Of a DNA stretch of 7,485 nt, positions 1 to 6,188 are shown one piece after another. The notes under the pieces are model-generated. The model saw only the letters and a list, made by a program, of their open reading frames with translations, searched no databases and was not told where the DNA came from. The stretch spans positions 1 to 7,485 of the forward strand of contig JBBAEA010000157.1 in NCBI GenBank assembly GCA_041656175.1. Reading direction: 5' to 3'. The stretch is from JBBAEA01 sp041656175. GTDB taxonomy: Bacteria; Myxococcota_A; Bradymonadia; UBA4248. The stretch's first letter is position 1. Every line of letters starts with the position of its first letter. Made by a program: the position numbers and the translations under genes.

Positions 1-83
1 ATAGCGATCGTAAGTTAAGGCAAGCCCGGCGAACGCTTAAAGTAAAGCCATTAAATTCAGGGCATTACGCACTTGAGCGCGAT

Positions 84-103
84 CCAAGGGGCTTGCCCCT
101 TGG
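84..103. repeat. Perfect 8-bp hairpin
   Basis: The arms CCAAGGGG (84-91) and CCCCTTGG (96-103) are perfect inverted repeats around a 4-base loop. No T-run follows on either strand, so it is not a standard intrinsic terminator. It lies about 80 bases beyond the stop of the iron-sulfur subunit gene and directly precedes a motif (103-116) that recurs at the right end of the window. It may be part of a dispersed extragenic repeat. Confidence 0.6.
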
Positions 104-111
104 TCGGAATT

Positions 112-128
112 TGAGGCGCTAAGCCTCA
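112..128. repeat. 6-bp hairpin
   Basis: TGAGGC (112-117) and GCCTCA (123-128) pair around a 5-base loop. It is the second of three hairpins packed into the 179 bases beyond the iron-sulfur subunit gene. No T-run follows it, and its function is not clear. Confidence 0.45.
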
Positions 129-146
129 TAGAACAAAACCTTCGTT

Positions 147-174
147 GGCGAGTGGGTTCAAGTAAAAACTCGCC
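147..174 (-). terminator. Possible weak terminator after the FeS subunit gene
   Basis: GGCGAGT (147-153) and ACTCGCC (168-174) form a 7-bp stem with a 14-base loop, starting 5 bases after the stop codon of the minus-strand iron-sulfur subunit gene. Read leftward it is followed by AACGAAGGTTTTG, which has only a short, displaced T-run. Position favours a transcription or RNA-stability role. The long loop and weak T tract argue against an efficient terminator, so transcription may continue past the window edge. Confidence 0.35.
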
Positions 175-179
175 CGAAC

Positions 180-659
180 TTAGTTGTTCTCTTTGAGCCG
201 TTTTTGCGCGAGCAGTGCTCCTTCCAAAATCGCTTCGTAGCCTGTACAGCGACAGAAGTGGCGAGATAAGCTTTTAATAATTTCCTCGCGACTTGCCTCT
301 AGATTTTTATCAAATAGCGCTTTGAGCTCCATCGCGATACCCGGTGTGCAGTAACCGCATTGTACAGCTCCTGCCTCAATGAGCGCTGTCTGAATTGGGT
401 GTAGCTTCAATCCCTTTGCTAGGATCTCGATACTCTCTACATCAGCGCCCTCAAGCGTCTTTACGCCCGTGACGCAGGCGCGGCGAGCGCTGCCGTTAAC
501 GATAACAGTACAGGCGCCACAACTTGCGTCGTCGCAACCGCGCTTTGTTCCCGTTAAACTCAAACCTTCGCGCAAGGCATCAATGAGGCGATCACGCGTA
601 TCAAGGCGTAAAACTTGCGAAATGCCGTTAACATTGAGTGAAATTTCTATAAGCGACAT
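180..659 (-). CDS. [2Fe-2S] subunit of a molybdenum hydroxylase (xanthine dehydrogenase / CoxS family)
   Basis: This small electron-transfer subunit carries electrons from the molybdenum site of its partner through two [2Fe-2S] clusters to an acceptor, probably in the cytoplasm. All eight cluster cysteines are present. C42, C47, C50 and C62 form the N-terminal plant-ferredoxin-type cluster (CX4CX2CX11C). C101, C104, C136 and C138 form the C-terminal cluster, in the family signatures QCGYCTPG and CRCTGYE. The length of 159 residues is normal for a stand-alone CoxS/HcrC/NdhS-type subunit. The ATG at 659 is supported by GAGGAA five bases upstream. The gene starts 49 bases after the Mo subunit and is surely in the same operon. 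The family assignment is secure; the substrate-specific name cannot be given. Confidence 0.96.
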   Translation of the reverse strand: MSLIEISLNVNGISQVLRLDTRDRLIDALREGLSLTGTKRGCDDASCGACTVIVNGSARRACVTGVKTLEGADVESIEILAKGLKLHPIQTALIEAGAVQCGYCTPGIAMELKALFDKNLEASREEIIKSLSRHFCRCTGYEAILEGALLAQKRLKENN

Positions 660-664
660 GCTAA

Positions 665-670
665 TTCCTC
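665..670 (-). promoter_or_regulatory. Ribosome binding site of the FeS subunit gene
   Basis: GAGGAA on the minus strand lies five bases before the ATG at 659. It supports that start and independent translation of this gene inside the operon. Confidence 0.75.
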
Positions 671-708
671 GTTGTCGGTAAAGCTTTTGTGCATGGTTCT
701 AGAATATC

Positions 709-3027
709 TTACGCAGTTTTTTCTAATGCCTGTAATAGCAAATCTTTGCTAACTGGCAGTTCATCAATGTCAAGCCCCAAGGCATCGTAAATAGCATCAC
801 AAATAGCTGGTGCAACCCCAATCACAGGGTGCTCGCCTATACCGCGTGCTCCGTACGGGCCAATGTCTTCTGGATTTTCTACGAAGATGATGCTCTGCTT
901 TTTCGGTGCATCGTTGATATTGGGGAATCGATATTTGCTAAAATGCGGGTTCGTCATAACTCCTAATTCATCGAAACGCAAAACCTCGGTGAGTGTTGCG
1001 CCAATGCCCATCACCACGCCGCCAGCAATTTGGCCGCGCAGCTGAATGGGATTGATAACGCGCCCGATGTCAAAGGATGAGGCGAAGTGTTCGATCACGA
1101 TCTGCCCCGTTTTGCGATGTATTTTGAGCTCGCAAGCTTGTGCCCCGAAAGTGTAGCTCACCCCAAGCGCTCCTTGTCCGTTGTGATCAAAGTTAGAATA
1201 TCGCGGCAACCTCATGTCAGCAGTCGTTTGCACCATATCGCCTACCGTCACCCCATCGGGATAGATGTATCCACGCGCGATCTCGGGGACGGATACACGA
1301 AAACTCGGGTCGGTTGACAAGTACACGAAATCGCCGTCGTAGACGAGCAAATCCTCATCGAGGCGCAAAACCTGTGACGCCGTTCGTTTGAGCATCGCGA
1401 TGGCTTTATCGCAAGCTCGCATAATCGCGCGCCCTCCCTGAACCGTGAACATGGAACCGATGGTTTGCCACTCATAGGGTGAAAACTGCGTGTCGATTTC
1501 GGTATATACGCTGATGCGATCCGGCGAGATTTTGAGGCGCTCTGCGGCGATTTGGCGCGCCACGTTGCGAAGCCCTTGTCCGACCTCGGCGCCACCTGCG
1601 TTGATACACACGGAGCCATCGAGATTAAACTTTAAATACACACCCTTAGTCGAAAAGGGTGCACCCTTTGGTGACTTCATCACCGCCGAAAACCCGCGCC
1701 CGTAAACGTATTCCTCGTCATTGTCGGGCTTGGCTTTTCCCCAAATTTCGTCTCGTACAATCTTAACGCAGGCGCGAATATCGCCGTTTGTTTCGTACAA
1801 ATTTTCACCCAAGGCGGTAACCTTCCCCGGCCCCAAATAATTCATTTCGCGCAGTTCAAAGGGGTCAAGCCCCATCTGGCGAGCCAAGCGGTGGATTAGC
1901 AGCTCTACGGCGAACTGCGAGCATTGATGCCCATATCCGCGGTATGCGCCCACGGGTGTTGTATTGGTGTAGACCGAGATTCCCTCAAAATCGCAGTTTT
2001 CAAACTCGTATGCGCCCGTACTATTGTGTGTAGCCGCAATACACACATGCACGCCCGTGTCCGCGTACGCGCCCGTCGTATGCAAAATTCGCGTTTCAAG
2101 CGCGGTGAACTTCCCCTGTGCTGTTGCGCCCAAGCGCATTTTGATGCGTAAACCGTTGCCCACCAAGGTCGAAGTGAAGTCTTCCTTTCGGCTAGCCACC
2201 CACTTCACGGGTCGCCCTGGCACGAAGCTCGCAATCCAAGCAACCGTCTGCTCGACGGTGATATCGGATTTGTAGCCAAAGCAGCCGCCCAATTCGGGAA
2301 TGTGTACGCGCACGCTGCTGAGCGGCAATTTGTAGGCTCTCGCCAATTCATCCCGAATAATAAACGGACAAATCGACGATGACCAGCATTCTATGCTGCC
2401 ATCTTCGTGAAACCACGCGATTGCACCGTGTGGCTCGATGGCTGCTGAGGACGATATGGGGTAGTCGAATTCTCCTTCAATGATGTGTGCTGCTTTCGCG
2501 AAACCCGCCGCAATATCGCCCTTTCGCAGTCGATATTCGTTGGCGATATTCGTGTTTGGCTTGCCACCAAATTTGGGCAACGCCTCGAACTGCCCGTTCA
2601 ATTCGTGTATGACGCACGCCCCCTCTTTGATGGCGTCCCGCGCGTCGGTGTAAATCGGTAGCGGCTCCAATTTCACCTTTATCAACTTGAGCGCGTCTTG
2701 CGCTGCGCGTTTGGAAACAGCGATGACCGCGGCTAGCGGCTCTCCGGCGTAGCGCACTTTATCGACGGCCATCGGCGTTAAATCGCGAATGTTATCGCCG
2801 TAGCGAAAATCGCAGCCCTCTCCCGTGACTACTTTCACGACGCCCGGCATCGCTGCGGCTTCGGTGCAGTCAATTTCTAAAATCTTGGCGTGCGCTACAT
2901 CTGGTCGCAAAATCGCCGCATAAAGCATGCCTGGCAGGCTTAAATCATCGAGGAAAAGCGCTTTTCCCGTGATTTTTTTTACCGCGTCTGGCCGCGTAAC
3001 ATTGCTTCCTATGACCTTAAATTGCAT
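709..3027 (-). CDS. Molybdopterin-binding large subunit, xanthine dehydrogenase / aldehyde oxidase family
   Basis: This is the catalytic subunit of a molybdenum hydroxylase, which typically adds oxygen from water to a heterocycle or aldehyde carbon. The a/b hammerhead domain spans about residues 18-125 and the molybdenum cofactor domains run from about 140 to 750. Visible signatures are EPHGA (198-202), GGCFGYK (247-253; usually GGGFG), GAYRGYG (360-366), GGAEVGQG (478-485) and GARGIGEHP (726-734), where E732 fits the catalytic glutamate. The length of 772 residues is normal for a separate large subunit. The start at 3027 has GAGGGG seven bases upstream. By hand alignment, the purine-contacting Glu and Arg of bovine xanthine dehydrogenase (E802, R880) correspond to S254 and about A331, so xanthine is an unlikely substrate. 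A Cys of the CO dehydrogenase type is not seen in the GAYRGYG loop. The exact substrate is unknown. Confidence 0.95.
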   Translation of the reverse strand: MQFKVIGSNVTRPDAVKKITGKALFLDDLSLPGMLYAAILRPDVAHAKILEIDCTEAAAMPGVVKVVTGEGCDFRYGDNIRDLTPMAVDKVRYAGEPLAAVIAVSKRAAQDALKLIKVKLEPLPIYTDARDAIKEGACVIHELNGQFEALPKFGGKPNTNIANEYRLRKGDIAAGFAKAAHIIEGEFDYPISSSAAIEPHGAIAWFHEDGSIECWSSSICPFIIRDELARAYKLPLSSVRVHIPELGGCFGYKSDITVEQTVAWIASFVPGRPVKWVASRKEDFTSTLVGNGLRIKMRLGATAQGKFTALETRILHTTGAYADTGVHVCIAATHNSTGAYEFENCDFEGISVYTNTTPVGAYRGYGHQCSQFAVELLIHRLARQMGLDPFELREMNYLGPGKVTALGENLYETNGDIRACVKIVRDEIWGKAKPDNDEEYVYGRGFSAVMKSPKGAPFSTKGVYLKFNLDGSVCINAGGAEVGQGLRNVARQIAAERLKISPDRISVYTEIDTQFSPYEWQTIGSMFTVQGGRAIMRACDKAIAMLKRTASQVLRLDEDLLVYDGDFVYLSTDPSFRVSVPEIARGYIYPDGVTVGDMVQTTADMRLPRYSNFDHNGQGALGVSYTFGAQACELKIHRKTGQIVIEHFASSFDIGRVINPIQLRGQIAGGVVMGIGATLTEVLRFDELGVMTNPHFSKYRFPNINDAPKKQSIIFVENPEDIGPYGARGIGEHPVIGVAPAICDAIYDALGLDIDELPVSKDLLLQALEKTA

Positions 3028-3034
3028 GATTCTG

Positions 3035-3040
3035 CCCCTC
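3035..3040 (-). promoter_or_regulatory. Ribosome binding site of the Mo subunit gene
   Basis: GAGGGG on the minus strand lies seven bases before the ATG at 3027 and fixes the start of the large subunit. Confidence 0.7.
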
Positions 3041-3111
3041 TTTTGAAAAACGTTTCTTCAAACTTTGTAGGTATTTGGCCAAGTTTTTTTGCGGGGGGAA
3101 GTCTCCCCCTC

Positions 3112-3231
3112 GCCAAAGCCTCCTCATAAACCGCTAAGAAGCGCTGCATGAAATGCGTTGCATCTCGCTCGTTCCGCTCGATTCAACGCATTTCATGCGC
3201 TTCTAACGCAGTTTATTCGGGGGTCTTTGGC
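3112..3231. repeat. Large 120-bp imperfect palindrome
   Basis: Nested arms pair across a centre near 3172. GCCAAAG (3112-3118) pairs with 3225-3231 and ATAAAC (3126-3131) with 3211-3216. AGAAGCG (3137-3143) pairs with 3198-3204, and the 14-bp core CATGAAATGCGTTG (3147-3160) with 3184-3197. A three-base bulge at 3144-3146 interrupts the stem. The 23-base loop contains CGCTCGTTCCGCTCG. This is far longer than an intrinsic terminator. It may be a dispersed repeat, a remnant of a small mobile element, or a folded mRNA segment that controls the ratio of the flanking genes. Confidence 0.85.
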
Positions 3232-3243
3232 TACCCCCTCGAA
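3216..3243. repeat. C/G-rich hairpin overlapping the right edge of the palindrome
   Basis: TTCGGGGGT (3216-3224) pairs with ACCCCC (3233-3238) and CGAA (3240-3243), with one bulged T and an 8-base loop. The loop contains the right CTTTGGC arm of the larger palindrome, so the two folds exclude each other. It could act as a weak terminator or as an alternative fold; no T-run follows it on the minus strand. Confidence 0.5.
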
Positions 3244-3300
3244 ACTTTCGCTCTAAAACATCATCTTCTCATAAAGACAAAAACACCCGCGCACCATTAT

Positions 3301-3340
3301 ATATGCGCCATATTATGATATATGCGCCATATATGCGCCC
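3301..3340. repeat. Triple direct repeat ATATGCGCC
   Basis: The 9-mer ATATGCGCC occurs at 3301-3309, 3320-3328 and 3331-3339, each followed by A or C, with starts 19 and 11 bases apart. On the minus strand the cluster begins just after the amidohydrolase stop codon. The 11-base spacing places two copies on roughly the same face of the helix, as for a protein-binding site. The stretch also contains TATAAT-like sequence reading left, but with no good -35. It may be an operator or promoter region of the Mo hydroxylase genes, or simple repeat expansion. Confidence 0.6.
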
Positions 3341-3342
3341 AA

Positions 3343-4566
3343 TTATACGTGATACTCTGTCGTTTCGTAGCTCTCGGCAATCACCTTGCCACTGCTAATA
3401 ACGTAACGTGGCGCCGAGTGGTTTCGCAGCGCATCGAGTACATTATCATCGTGTAAAACAACGAGTGCTGCGTCGTTTCCTTCGGCCAAGGCGTAAGACT
3501 CAATCCCCATGGCTTTCGCGCCAAGCAGCGTTATCATATCGTAGAGTTTCTCGATCTTTGCCGCGCTTGTCATCCATAATAAGTGTGACGCCAAAAATGC
3601 TACTTCTAGCATATTATTTCGCCCATACGGATAATACGCGTCAGAAATATCATCTTGCCCCAAACAAACCGTATTTCCTGCTGCTAAAAGCTCTTCCACA
3701 CGCGCGTGCAGCGGCCCAGTTTGAGGGTCACTAACGACAGCGATATCGGCGATTTTCAGCAAAGCCGCTAGCTTTTGGAAATAGGGTTGAGGGTAGAGTT
3801 GCATCGCGCGCGCATGTTGGGCAAGGACTTTGCCTTGCATTTTGCGCTTAATGGTTTGGGTGGCAAGCATTTCGAGGGTCTTTAGTGTGGGATCACCTGC
3901 GTCATCGACAAGCATCGAAACTTTTTTGTTGTATTTTTGCGCTATATCCATCATTTTGTTGATATGAGCAAGCTCATCTTCATTGGTGTACTCAATCCAA
4001 GGGATGCCCCCCACGACATCGGCTCCGAGTTTTACGGCTTCCTCAACGAGTTCTTCAGCCCCTGGATCGCGAATAACCCCATCTTGAGGAAAGGCGACAA
4101 CCTCGATGTTGACTATACCCTTAAACTTATCGCGAACTTCTAGCAGCGCTTTTACGCCTTCGAGTCGCGCCTTTGGGTCGACGTCGGCGAAAGCACGAAT
4201 ATGCAGATTTCCGTATTTTGCAGCTAATTTCGCTGCTTTTGTTGCATTTTCGACTATCCAGTCCTGCTTATATTGAGATTTTACACGTGCCGCCGACTCA
4301 ATAGCAGTCATCGCTTTACCCATGTCCGCGCCGTGGTAATCGCTCAACGCCGCTTCATCTTGCATAGCCAGCGTCCAGACCTTGCACAAGTGAAGGTGGG
4401 GGTTACAGTAGGATTCTGTAACAAGATTGCCCTTGGCATCGATCAGGATTTTTGCCTGCAAATCGCTTACATTTTCACTAATTTTAGCGATTTTGCCGTC
4501 TTTAATGCCGATATTTTGCAAGTTTTTTTCTGAGCGCAATTTTGCATTTTTAATCCAAATATCCAT
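3343..4566 (-). CDS. Cytosine deaminase-like amidohydrolase, atypical metal site
   Basis: This 407-residue protein belongs to the amidohydrolase superfamily and resembles CodA/AtzC-type enzymes, which hydrolyse C-N bonds of ring compounds. HLH (57-59), H251 in VLAQHARAM and D305 in LGQDDISDAYYP match the metal-binding and catalytic positions. The segment matching the HCDE motif of CodA reads LVDD (219-222), so the third histidine is Leu and the catalytic Glu is Asp. C61-K62 follow HLHL where Asp is usual. I vaguely recall uncharacterised deaminase-like proteins with this MLVDDAGDP segment, so it may mark a subfamily rather than decay. The reading frame extends to a GTG at 4632, but the ATG at 4566 has GAGG eight bases upstream and matches the family N-terminus. 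Its place beside a molybdenum hydroxylase suggests a hydrolytic step in the same pathway. Confidence 0.88.
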   Translation of the reverse strand: MDIWIKNAKLRSEKNLQNIGIKDGKIAKISENVSDLQAKILIDAKGNLVTESYCNPHLHLCKVWTLAMQDEAALSDYHGADMGKAMTAIESAARVKSQYKQDWIVENATKAAKLAAKYGNLHIRAFADVDPKARLEGVKALLEVRDKFKGIVNIEVVAFPQDGVIRDPGAEELVEEAVKLGADVVGGIPWIEYTNEDELAHINKMMDIAQKYNKKVSMLVDDAGDPTLKTLEMLATQTIKRKMQGKVLAQHARAMQLYPQPYFQKLAALLKIADIAVVSDPQTGPLHARVEELLAAGNTVCLGQDDISDAYYPYGRNNMLEVAFLASHLLWMTSAAKIEKLYDMITLLGAKAMGIESYALAEGNDAALVVLHDDNVLDALRNHSAPRYVISSGKVIAESYETTEYHV

Positions 4567-4574
4567 CGTCTCGT

Positions 4575-4578
4575 CCTC
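4575..4578 (-). promoter_or_regulatory. Ribosome binding site deciding the amidohydrolase start
   Basis: GAGG on the minus strand, eight bases before the ATG at 4566, supports that start. The upstream in-frame GTG at 4632 has only a weak AAGG two bases away, which is too close. Confidence 0.65.
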
Positions 4579-4644
4579 GGGGCTTAGGGGGTAAGTGATG
4601 TGCTTTTCAAAGCGCCTGCTCTTTTCTGGCACGACCTTGCATCA

Positions 4645-4674
4645 CGACAGTAAAATGTCGCTTGTACTTGTCGC
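4645..4674. promoter_or_regulatory. TGTCG repeat cluster, possible operator
   Basis: TGTCGC occurs directly repeated at 4656-4661 and 4669-4674, 13 bases apart. CGACA at 4645-4649 forms an inverted pair with TGTCG at 4656-4660 around a 6-base loop. The cluster lies at and just past the predicted start site of the leftward promoter, a common place for a repressor site. The evidence is the repeat pattern alone. Confidence 0.35.
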
Positions 4675-4679
4675 AATGT

Positions 4680-4708
4680 ATCATAAAGGCGCGCTCCCAA
4701 TTTAACAA
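4680..4708 (-). promoter_or_regulatory. Sigma70-type promoter for the amidohydrolase gene
   Basis: Reading left, TTGTTA (4703-4708) and TATGAT (4680-4685) are separated by exactly 17 bases. They match the -35 and -10 consensus at four and five of six positions. Transcription would begin near 4673 and give a leader of roughly 107 bases before the ATG at 4566. The ATG at 4566 fits this promoter, which also lies upstream of the alternative GTG. Confidence 0.6.
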
Positions 4709-4799
4709 GTAAATTTCGTTTTTTCTTCTCCTTGTCCCCGCGATAGGAAAATGCGCTCTTTTGTGCTAAGTGGTGTATGCGGGGGTGCTCTAAAATTTC

Positions 4800-4804
4800 G
4801 GAGG
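4800..4804 (+). promoter_or_regulatory. Ribosome binding site of tdk
   Basis: GGAGG lies four bases before the GTG at 4809. The spacing is short but usable, and it supports a GTG start whose protein begins MAKLYF, as expected for thymidine kinases. Confidence 0.7.
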
Positions 4805-4808
4805 CAAA

Positions 4809-5411
4809 GTGGCAAAATTATATTTTAGATACGGAACTATGGGTAGCGCAAAGACTATGAATTTGCTGGCTGTTGCGCACAACTACGAACAGCAAGGCAA
4901 ACGCGTTTTGCTGCTAAAGCCAAAGCTCGACGTACGCTTTGGAGCATCAAAAATTCGTTCCCGAGCTGGTTTTGAGCGAGATAGCGACATTTTATTGGAA
5001 GCCAATACCAAACTAGACTATGCTCAATTTGAGGGCTTAGATTGTATTTTGGTCGACGAGAGCCAATTTTTAAGCGCATCTGTTATCGAACAGCTGCGAA
5101 ATCTCACCATCGATCTCAATATTCCCGTTATTTGCTACGGTTTGCGTACCAATTTTAAAACACGCCTCTTTGAGGGCTCCCAACGACTCATGGAACTTGC
5201 CGACTCCATAGAAGAAGTAAAAACAACTTGTGCCTTTTGCAATCGCAAGGGAGTGTTTAACATTAAGCTGGTGAATGGACAGGGGGTAAGTGAGGGGCAA
5301 GAAGTAGAGTTAGGGACTGAGGAACTATATTTACCCGCCTGTTGTCGTTGCTTTGAACAGCGCATGCAGCGAGGAAATCCTCTGCGCGCACATGAAGAAG
5401 ACTTAGGATGA
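4809..5411 (+). CDS. tdk: Thymidine kinase, type II
   Basis: This enzyme phosphorylates thymidine (and deoxyuridine) with ATP in the pyrimidine salvage pathway, in the cytoplasm. The 200-residue protein has the family layout. The P-loop GTMGSAKT is at 9-16, and the Walker B segment with the catalytic acid, DESQFL, is at 83-88 with E84 the expected base. The lid start GLRTNF is at 111-116. Four zinc-binding cysteines are C141, C144, C178 and C181, the extra C179 being unusual but harmless. Y174 precedes the last pair as is typical. The start codon is GTG. The gene is transcribed away from the amidohydrolase gene, so the two probably do not share regulation. No strong -35/-10 pair was found upstream. 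The identification is secure. Confidence 0.97.
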   Translation: MAKLYFRYGTMGSAKTMNLLAVAHNYEQQGKRVLLLKPKLDVRFGASKIRSRAGFERDSDILLEANTKLDYAQFEGLDCILVDESQFLSASVIEQLRNLTIDLNIPVICYGLRTNFKTRLFEGSQRLMELADSIEEVKTTCAFCNRKGVFNIKLVNGQGVSEGQEVELGTEELYLPACCRCFEQRMQRGNPLRAHEEDLG

Positions 5412-5445
5412 CTCTGATCTATTGTGGCTACCACCCCAAAGCTCG

Positions 5446-5467
5446 TCCAAGCGCTATCGCCCTTGGA
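5446..5467. repeat. Bulged hairpin after tdk
   Basis: TCCAAGCG (5446-5453) pairs with CGC (5458-5460) and TTGGA (5463-5467) around CTAT, with a two-base bulge. A second small stem, GTTCT/AGAAC (5472-5476 and 5482-5486), is followed by a T-rich but interrupted stretch. Either could slow or end tdk transcription, but neither has a proper T-run. The rest of the 188-base gap to the next gene is A/T-rich and I found no clear promoter in it. Confidence 0.35.
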
Positions 5468-5599
5468 ACCCGTTCTTATGTAGAACATTGATTTTATTGA
5501 CTTTTGTATTGAAGACTCGACTGACTTTTTGCTTTACTCTCGTTAATTTTTTCACTGTTTTGCATTGATCAGAGCATCCTTAGACTGAAAAGGTTAAAT

Positions 5600-6157
5600 A
5601 TGAAGAATGATGTACTGAGTACCAAGGTTGGAATCGTTGATTTATGGATGTTAAGACATGGCCAGACGCACGCTAACGCCAACGGTCTGCTATCGGGCTG
5701 GCACGATGTTGAGCTCACGCCGCTAGGCGTTGAACAAGCAAAAGCAGTGCGCCCAAAACTCGAAAACATCCACTTTGACGCTGTTTACTCTTCCGACTTG
5801 CAGCGCGCCGTTATCACGGCGCGACTTGCCTACGGCGAACCCACGCAAGATGCTCGTCTTAGAGAGACGAATTTTGGCGACTACGATGGGATGCCCATAG
5901 CGAATCTTGATCCCAACTGGGTAGAGGAGCTATACGTGTTTAAAGACTTTAGTGCGCCTAATGGTGAATCTAAGGCGCAAACAAAGAATCGCGTAGTCGA
6001 TTTTATTAACACACTTGCGCCAGGGCGCTATCTCGTTGTTTGTCACGGTGGCGTTATTCGCACCCTCACCAACGAACTCGGTGAAGATCGCTTTATCAAC
6101 AACACCGAAATCCTCCGCATCGACTGGACAAATCAGAAAATTTTAGAGCAGATTTAG
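5600..6157 (+). CDS. Cytoplasmic histidine phosphatase (phosphoglycerate mutase-like)
   Basis: This 185-residue protein belongs to branch 1 of the histidine phosphatase superfamily and uses a phospho-histidine intermediate. R19-H20-G21 in LRHGQTHAN carries the nucleophilic His. R69 follows SSDLQ, E89 in LRETNFGDYDG is the likely proton donor, and H149 in VVCHGGVIR is the second conserved His. At this size, without the inserts of glycolytic dPGM (about 230-250 residues), it is more like CobC, PhoE or GpmB-type phosphatases. There are no cobalamin genes here to support CobC. There is no signal peptide. The ATG has AAGG six bases upstream. The domain matches the downstream paralogue over 171 residues without gaps, about 73% identical by hand count. 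The substrate cannot be deduced. Confidence 0.93.
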   Translation: MKNDVLSTKVGIVDLWMLRHGQTHANANGLLSGWHDVELTPLGVEQAKAVRPKLENIHFDAVYSSDLQRAVITARLAYGEPTQDARLRETNFGDYDGMPIANLDPNWVEELYVFKDFSAPNGESKAQTKNRVVDFINTLAPGRYLVVCHGGVIRTLTNELGEDRFINNTEILRIDWTNQKILEQI

Positions 6158-6188
6158 CTAAGAGAGCTTTGCACGGGGGGGAAACCCT

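Larger units (their letters stand above)
3028..3342. other. Non-coding gap between the amidohydrolase and Mo subunit genes
   Basis: These 315 bases have no plausible gene on either strand. From right to left they hold the triple ATATGCGCC repeat (3301-3340), a C/G-rich hairpin (3216-3243), a 120-bp palindrome (3112-3231) and the Mo subunit ribosome binding site. I found no convincing -35/-10 pair reading toward the Mo subunit. It is therefore unclear whether the three minus-strand genes share one transcript or the two subunit genes have their own promoter. Confidence 0.7.

Noticed and set aside
1924..2275. Plus-strand reading frames inside the Mo subunit gene
   Set aside because: They run opposite to a strongly supported gene and have no domain-like sequence; they are shadows of its codon pattern.
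709..3027. Carbon monoxide dehydrogenase large subunit (CoxL)
   Set aside because: The active-site loop reads GAYRGYG rather than the Cys-containing AYRCSFR of true CoxL.
3301..3340. A CRISPR array or iteron origin
   Set aside because: Three 9-bp repeats with unequal short spacing are too small for CRISPR, and there is no replication gene nearby.
4567..4632. GTG start at 4632 giving a 429-residue amidohydrolase
   Set aside because: The extra 22 residues are not family-like and the GTG has a poor ribosome binding site. The ATG at 4566 is better placed.
5408..5491. A 27-codon reading frame overlapping the tdk stop as ATGA
   Set aside because: The overlap resembles translational coupling, but the peptide is very short, has no recognisable features, and covers a hairpin and part of a repeat motif. 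There is no good ribosome binding site.
5600..6157. Glycolytic phosphoglycerate mutase (GpmA) or a named cobalamin phosphatase (CobC)
   Set aside because: The protein is too short for GpmA, and there are no cobalamin genes in the window to support CobC.
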